Shown here piece after piece: positions 42,800-46,401 of a stretch of 46,401 bases of DNA. The position numbers and the translations under genes are program-made. The DNA comes from an uncultured Lachnospiraceae bacterium (GTDB taxonomy: Bacteria > Bacillota > Clostridia > Lachnospirales > Lachnospiraceae). Below the pieces are notes generated by a model. That model saw only the letters and a list, made by a program, of their open reading frames with translations, was not told where the DNA came from and ran no database searches. Numbering within the stretch: the stretch's first letter is position 1; each line of letters begins with the position of its first letter. The stretch is from contig CAJTRU010000028.1 of assembly GCA_910579085.1 (NCBI GenBank), positions 1-46,401 of the forward strand, given 5' to 3'.

Positions 42800-44017
42800 A
42801 TGACATTTTATCAGCTTGCGTTTCGATATTTGAAGCGGAAAAAAGCAAAGACAATCCTGCTGTTTTTTGTGCTGCTCGTTGTGAGCAGCATGATATTAAG
42901 CACTAACATGATTCTCCGTGCAACGGCTGATTCAAAAGCGGCAATTGGGGAAAAAACAAAAGCAAAAGTTGTCATGGGAATTTTGAAAGAAGAAAACAAG
43001 ATTACGTTAGACGACGTAGAACGGATAAAGAATTTGGCGGAAGTCTCCACCGTAAATTGCTTAGCCAGAAACACTGCGTTTCCTGTAAACTTTCAATTGG
43101 TTACAGGCAGCGATTCTACAGAAGAATCCAATCAGAAAGCATCTGTTCTATCCTATGACAATCTGGAAAATGACAGCGGATTTTCGGAAGGAGTGTACCG
43201 TCTTATTTCTGGCAGATATATTTCAGAACACATAAAAGGAATTGTCATCAACTCTTATCTGGCGGATGCCAACCAATTAAAATTAGGAGACTTGATAGAA
43301 TTGGGAAATGCTAATGGAAAGCGGGTTTCCCTAGAGATTGTTGGCATCTTTTTATCTGGAAGTGAAAGCAAACAGCCAGAAGGGATGGATTCTGTAAACC
43401 GTATTGAAAACCAGATATTCATAGATAACAGTTCTTACTCGGATTTATTTGGAATGGACGGTTATGCCAAAGTTGCCGTTTATTGCAAAAATCCAGAGCA
43501 ATTAAGTTTATTAGAGGAAAATTTGAACAAGCATTTATCAGATAAAGCAGATTCTACAACGTCGGATACCTTGTATCAACAAATGGCTCTGCCGTTGGAA
43601 CAGATTACAAGAGTTGCAAAGCTTTTGCTTATCCTGACACTTACGGCAGGAACATCCATTATATCTTTACTGCTTTGTATGTGGATGCGGACAAGGCAGA
43701 GGGAAACTGCCATTTTTATCAGTATCGGGAAACCAAAAGCCTGTATTTTTTTACAGGTATTTCTGGAATCATTTTTGGTCTTTGCACTGGCTGTCTTAGG
43801 CTCATGTGGTCTGGGAAATTTTATGGCTGGCATTTTACAAGGTTTCCTTACAGATTCTGGAACAACAGACATTTCTTTAGAAGTCTTATTGCAGTTTAAG
43901 GATATCATCATTCTGGCAGGTTTGGGAATCCTGCTAGTATTGGCGGCAGTCATAATTTCCCTGCTTCCAATATTAAAGACAAATCCCAAAGAAACTTTAT
44001 CAAAAATGGAGGGATAG
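42800..44017 (+). CDS. FtsX/MacB-type ABC transporter permease, first
   Basis: A 405-residue membrane protein. One N-terminal helix (about 17-38), a large external domain (about 40-265) and three C-terminal helices (about 270-295, 315-345 and 365-390) give the MacB/FtsX four-helix topology. The N-terminal FRYLKRKKAKTILLFFVLL and C-terminal LPILKTNPKETLSKMEG are typical of the family. Such proteins drive mechanotransmission or export of peptides and lipoproteins. GGAGG lies before the ATG. It pairs with the next gene, three bases downstream. Confidence 0.88.
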   Translation: MTFYQLAFRYLKRKKAKTILLFFVLLVVSSMILSTNMILRATADSKAAIGEKTKAKVVMGILKEENKITLDDVERIKNLAEVSTVNCLARNTAFPVNFQLVTGSDSTEESNQKASVLSYDNLENDSGFSEGVYRLISGRYISEHIKGIVINSYLADANQLKLGDLIELGNANGKRVSLEIVGIFLSGSESKQPEGMDSVNRIENQIFIDNSSYSDLFGMDGYAKVAVYCKNPEQLSLLEENLNKHLSDKADSTTSDTLYQQMALPLEQITRVAKLLLILTLTAGTSIISLLLCMWMRTRQRETAIFISIGKPKACIFLQVFLESFLVFALAVLGSCGLGNFMAGILQGFLTDSGTTDISLEVLLQFKDIIILAGLGILLVLAAVIISLLPILKTNPKETLSKMEG

Positions 44018-44020
44018 ACA

Positions 44021-45469
44021 ATGAACAGTTTTCAAATGGCGTGGCGTTCGGTCATACGCAAACCAGTCAAAAGCATACTGCTGTTTTTTGTAGTATTGAT
44101 TATTAGCTTGTTTTTTTTGTCGGGCATGGCTAGCCGGAACGCAAGCATCGCCACCCAGAATAAGACAAAGCAGGCAGTAGGTGCTGGATTTCTGATGGAA
44201 GCAAACGAAGAGAACAAAAGGGACAGGGCAGATGAAATTCTTGCAAAAAAGACCGATGGGGAAGAAGGAAATTTTGATGGCGTAAATGTTAAAAAAATAA
44301 AGACAGAATATGGGACATCATGGAGTGTATCTTATGATAATTCGTTCCAGACGCTTTTAATAGACGATATGGAAAAGATTGCCGATGTTTCTGGCATTTC
44401 AGAATATAATCTGACAACTGCCGTCACAGCAGTAAATCCTGTGGATTTTTCGAGAATTGAGGATGATGATGTAGACCAGAGTTCTGATTTACTTTGTGTC
44501 AGTTTAATTGGCAATAAGGATATGGCATTGGATGCAAATGTCCTGTCAGGGAATGTAACAATTAAGGACGGACGGATGATAACGGAGGACGATGTCAATG
44601 TATGCGTGATTTCGGAAGAACTTGCCGAAAAAAATAACCTGTCGGTTGGAAACAGCATACAATTCAATGACCGCCATGATGTAGAAAATTCAACCGTCTT
44701 TGCGGCGGAGATTGTTGGGATTTACAGGGTTCAACAGAAAATGATGCCTGTTATGGCTGGAGATACTTTCCGTTCTGAAAATATTATATTTACAGATTTA
44801 GGGTTTCCAGAAAAAGCAGAAGGAAGCACATCGGGGGCATTGTATGAAAAAGCATATTTCAAAGTGGCAGACGTTAACCAATACGATGAAATAAAAAAAG
44901 AGATACAGAAAGTGGATATTGGATGGGAACGCTATGATTTAATTGACAACAATGGAAACATTGATAAGATGTCCAAAAATTTTAATGATTTGGAGAATGT
45001 CAGCCAGATATTAGTCATCGTAGTTGCAGGAGCCAGCCTAATTATCTTATTTTTAGTATTCGTTTTTTGGATGAAAGGGAGGGTGCAGGAAATTGGAATT
45101 TTATTAGCCCTTGGCACACCGAAGATAAAAATATTTGGGCAGATATTATTGGAAGCGTTCCTAATAGCTACTGCCGCCATATTTCTTTCTTTTATGGCGG
45201 CTCCTGCCACTTCTAAAATTACAGCTTCCTATCTTGTGCAGCAACAGGTACGGCAGGCAGATGAACAGTCCGTCATAGATGAGGGAAAAGTTGCAAAATC
45301 AGCGGAGGATTCAGAGGAAACAGTTACAGGCGTTTCAGTCATCGTTACACCAGAACTGATGCTGTACGATTGTTTCGGTGTGGCGTTGTTAGTTGTAATA
45401 TCAGTTGGGGTTGCCAGCATTCTGGTGGCCCGTAAAAACCCAAAAGATATTTTCAGTGAAATTAATTAG
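44021..45469 (+). CDS. FtsX/MacB-type ABC transporter permease, second
   Basis: A 482-residue paralogue of the preceding permease, with the same four-helix topology: helix 1 (about 17-36), a longer external domain (about 40-325) and helices 2-4 (about 328-352, 370-400 and 445-468). The loop before the last helix is long and acidic. The start N-SFQMAWRSVIRKPVKSILLFF parallels the first permease. It begins three bases after the upstream stop, so they are translated together. The two probably form a heterodimer with the ATPase encoded next. Confidence 0.88.
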   Translation: MNSFQMAWRSVIRKPVKSILLFFVVLIISLFFLSGMASRNASIATQNKTKQAVGAGFLMEANEENKRDRADEILAKKTDGEEGNFDGVNVKKIKTEYGTSWSVSYDNSFQTLLIDDMEKIADVSGISEYNLTTAVTAVNPVDFSRIEDDDVDQSSDLLCVSLIGNKDMALDANVLSGNVTIKDGRMITEDDVNVCVISEELAEKNNLSVGNSIQFNDRHDVENSTVFAAEIVGIYRVQQKMMPVMAGDTFRSENIIFTDLGFPEKAEGSTSGALYEKAYFKVADVNQYDEIKKEIQKVDIGWERYDLIDNNGNIDKMSKNFNDLENVSQILVIVVAGASLIILFLVFVFWMKGRVQEIGILLALGTPKIKIFGQILLEAFLIATAAIFLSFMAAPATSKITASYLVQQQVRQADEQSVIDEGKVAKSAEDSEETVTGVSVIVTPELMLYDCFGVALLVVISVGVASILVARKNPKDIFSEIN

Positions 45470-45481
45470 GAGGGCAAAAAG

Positions 45482-46129
45482 ATGATATTAGAAGTAAAAA
45501 ATGTAAATTATGCTTATAAATCGCAGAAAGGAAAAGAAATTTTAAAAAATGTTTCCATGCAGTTTGAGGAAAAGAAATTTTATACGATTGCCGGTGCAAG
45601 CGGGGCTGGCAAAACGACGTTCCTGTCCCTGCTTGCAGGGCTGGATATGCCTGTAAAAGGAACAATTTTGTATGACGGTGAAGATATACAGGCAAAAGGG
45701 CTTAACTACCACAGAAAGCATCATGTTTCGTTGGTTTTCCAAAATTATAATTTAATTGATTATCTGACAACAGAGGAAAATGTGCGGCTTGGCGGAACAA
45801 AAACACCGCAGGATTTATTGAAGAAAGTAAATATTCCTTGTGAGGATTGGAAAAGAAATGTTTTGCAGCTGTCGGGCGGTCAACAGCAACGGGTTGCCAT
45901 TGCAAGGGCATTGGCAAGCAACGCAAAAGTATTGCTTGCAGATGAGCCGACAGGCAATCTTGATGAAACCACGGCAGGGGAAATTATAGAATTACTGAAA
46001 AGAACGGCGCATGAGCTTGGAAAGTGCGTCATTGTAGTAACACACAGCAAATACCTTGCAGCACAGGCAGATGAGATTATCATGATTAAAGACGGCTGTA
46101 TAGAATCAGTTACAAAGCTGCCAGATTAA
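45482..46129 (+). CDS. MacB/LolD-type ABC transporter ATP-binding protein
   Basis: A 215-residue ATPase. Walker A GASGAGKTT (residues 38-46), Q-loop FQNYNLIDYLT, signature LSGGQQQRVAIARAL, Walker B VLLADEP followed by TGNLD, and switch His in VVTHS are all intact. This is the MacB/LolD group, which partners FtsX-type permeases. GGAGG sits ten bases before the ATG, and the gene follows the second permease by 12 bases. The operon ends at a terminator at 46212-46250. Confidence 0.93.
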   Translation: MILEVKNVNYAYKSQKGKEILKNVSMQFEEKKFYTIAGASGAGKTTFLSLLAGLDMPVKGTILYDGEDIQAKGLNYHRKHHVSLVFQNYNLIDYLTTEENVRLGGTKTPQDLLKKVNIPCEDWKRNVLQLSGGQQQRVAIARALASNAKVLLADEPTGNLDETTAGEIIELLKRTAHELGKCVIVVTHSKYLAAQADEIIMIKDGCIESVTKLPD

Positions 46130-46401
46130 CCAGCTACAAGAAATACAAAAACGATAACCCACCAAATAAAAAAACGATGTCCGGGTGGGCTGTTTCGTCA
46201 TACCCTAACCACCCTCCGGCTTCGCTTTTTGAAGTCTGGAGGGATTTTTATTGCCTGCAAATAGCAATTTTCATTTACATATATCATATAAGGAATGGGT
46301 GGACAGCCTGTTAAAAAAATCCTTGTCAGTGCAAGGGGGATTTCTACCCATAAGTGCGAACTTAAGCAAAAAATGCCTAAAAAATATGCTTTAAAGGAAA
46401 A
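46130..46401. other. Right-edge region without a confirmed gene
   Basis: A terminator stands at 46212-46250. An ATG at 46295 opens a frame with no stop to the window end (35 codons, Lys-rich), with AAGGA almost touching the ATG. It could be the start of a further gene, but spacing is poor and nothing is recognised. Composition resembles the island. Confidence 0.25.
46212..46250 (+). terminator. Terminator of the lipoprotein-ABC operon
   Basis: CCCTCCGG-CTTC (46212-46223) pairs, with a small bulge, with GAAGTCTGGAGGG (46231-46243), followed by ATTTTTATT. Confidence 0.8.

Overview
The window looks like chromosome of a low-GC, Gram-positive member of the Clostridia, most likely a gut Lachnospiraceae. 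The evidence is strong AGGAGG ribosome sites, clostridial gene pairs (pyrB-pyrI, greA-lysS), a two-subunit aspartate carbamoyltransferase, LCP and NlpC/P60 wall enzymes, and a dockerin-bearing M60 mucin-type metalloprotease. The placement is inferred from gene content, not from a marker gene. No rRNA, tRNA or CRISPR array was seen.

Left part (1-9000): a CsoR-type copper repressor with a likely operator in its own promoter is followed by a CopA copper ATPase that carries a CopZ-like domain fused at its C-terminus. After a shared bidirectional terminator come pyrB and pyrI on the minus strand, then a chemoreceptor and an aconitase-family hydratase on the plus strand.

Cell surface block (9000-20250): two tandem LCP-family wall-polymer ligases, a D,D-carboxypeptidase, a secreted protein with a cohesin-like N-terminal sandwich and Fn3 repeats, and a 1740-residue secreted M60 metalloprotease with an N-terminal dockerin. 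The last two may form a cohesin-dockerin pair. A GNAT acetyltransferase follows.

Middle (20400-35900): coaE, a eukaryotic-type UDP-sugar pyrophosphorylase, argG, then a LanFEG-type ABC transporter co-encoded with an OmpR/HisKA two-component system. Next is an SH3-NlpC/P60 hydrolase whose consensus promoter carries a WalR-like box. It is followed by a TetM-like ribosomal GTPase fused to a YacP/Rae1-type NYN nuclease domain, the most unusual gene here. This overlaps an iron-type alcohol dehydrogenase gene, which is followed by a membrane EAL phosphodiesterase.

Right part (35880-46401): a HAD phosphatase, then greA-lysS. Directly after the lysS terminator the base composition and codon use change, and a broken large serine recombinase remnant appears. 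It is followed by a second two-component system and a divergent operon encoding a lipoprotein, two FtsX-type permeases and an ATPase. I read 39037 to at least 46130 as a remnant of an integrated mobile element that carried a sensor-transporter module; its right end is not identified and may lie beyond the window.

All functions are read from motifs and gene order. No database search was run.
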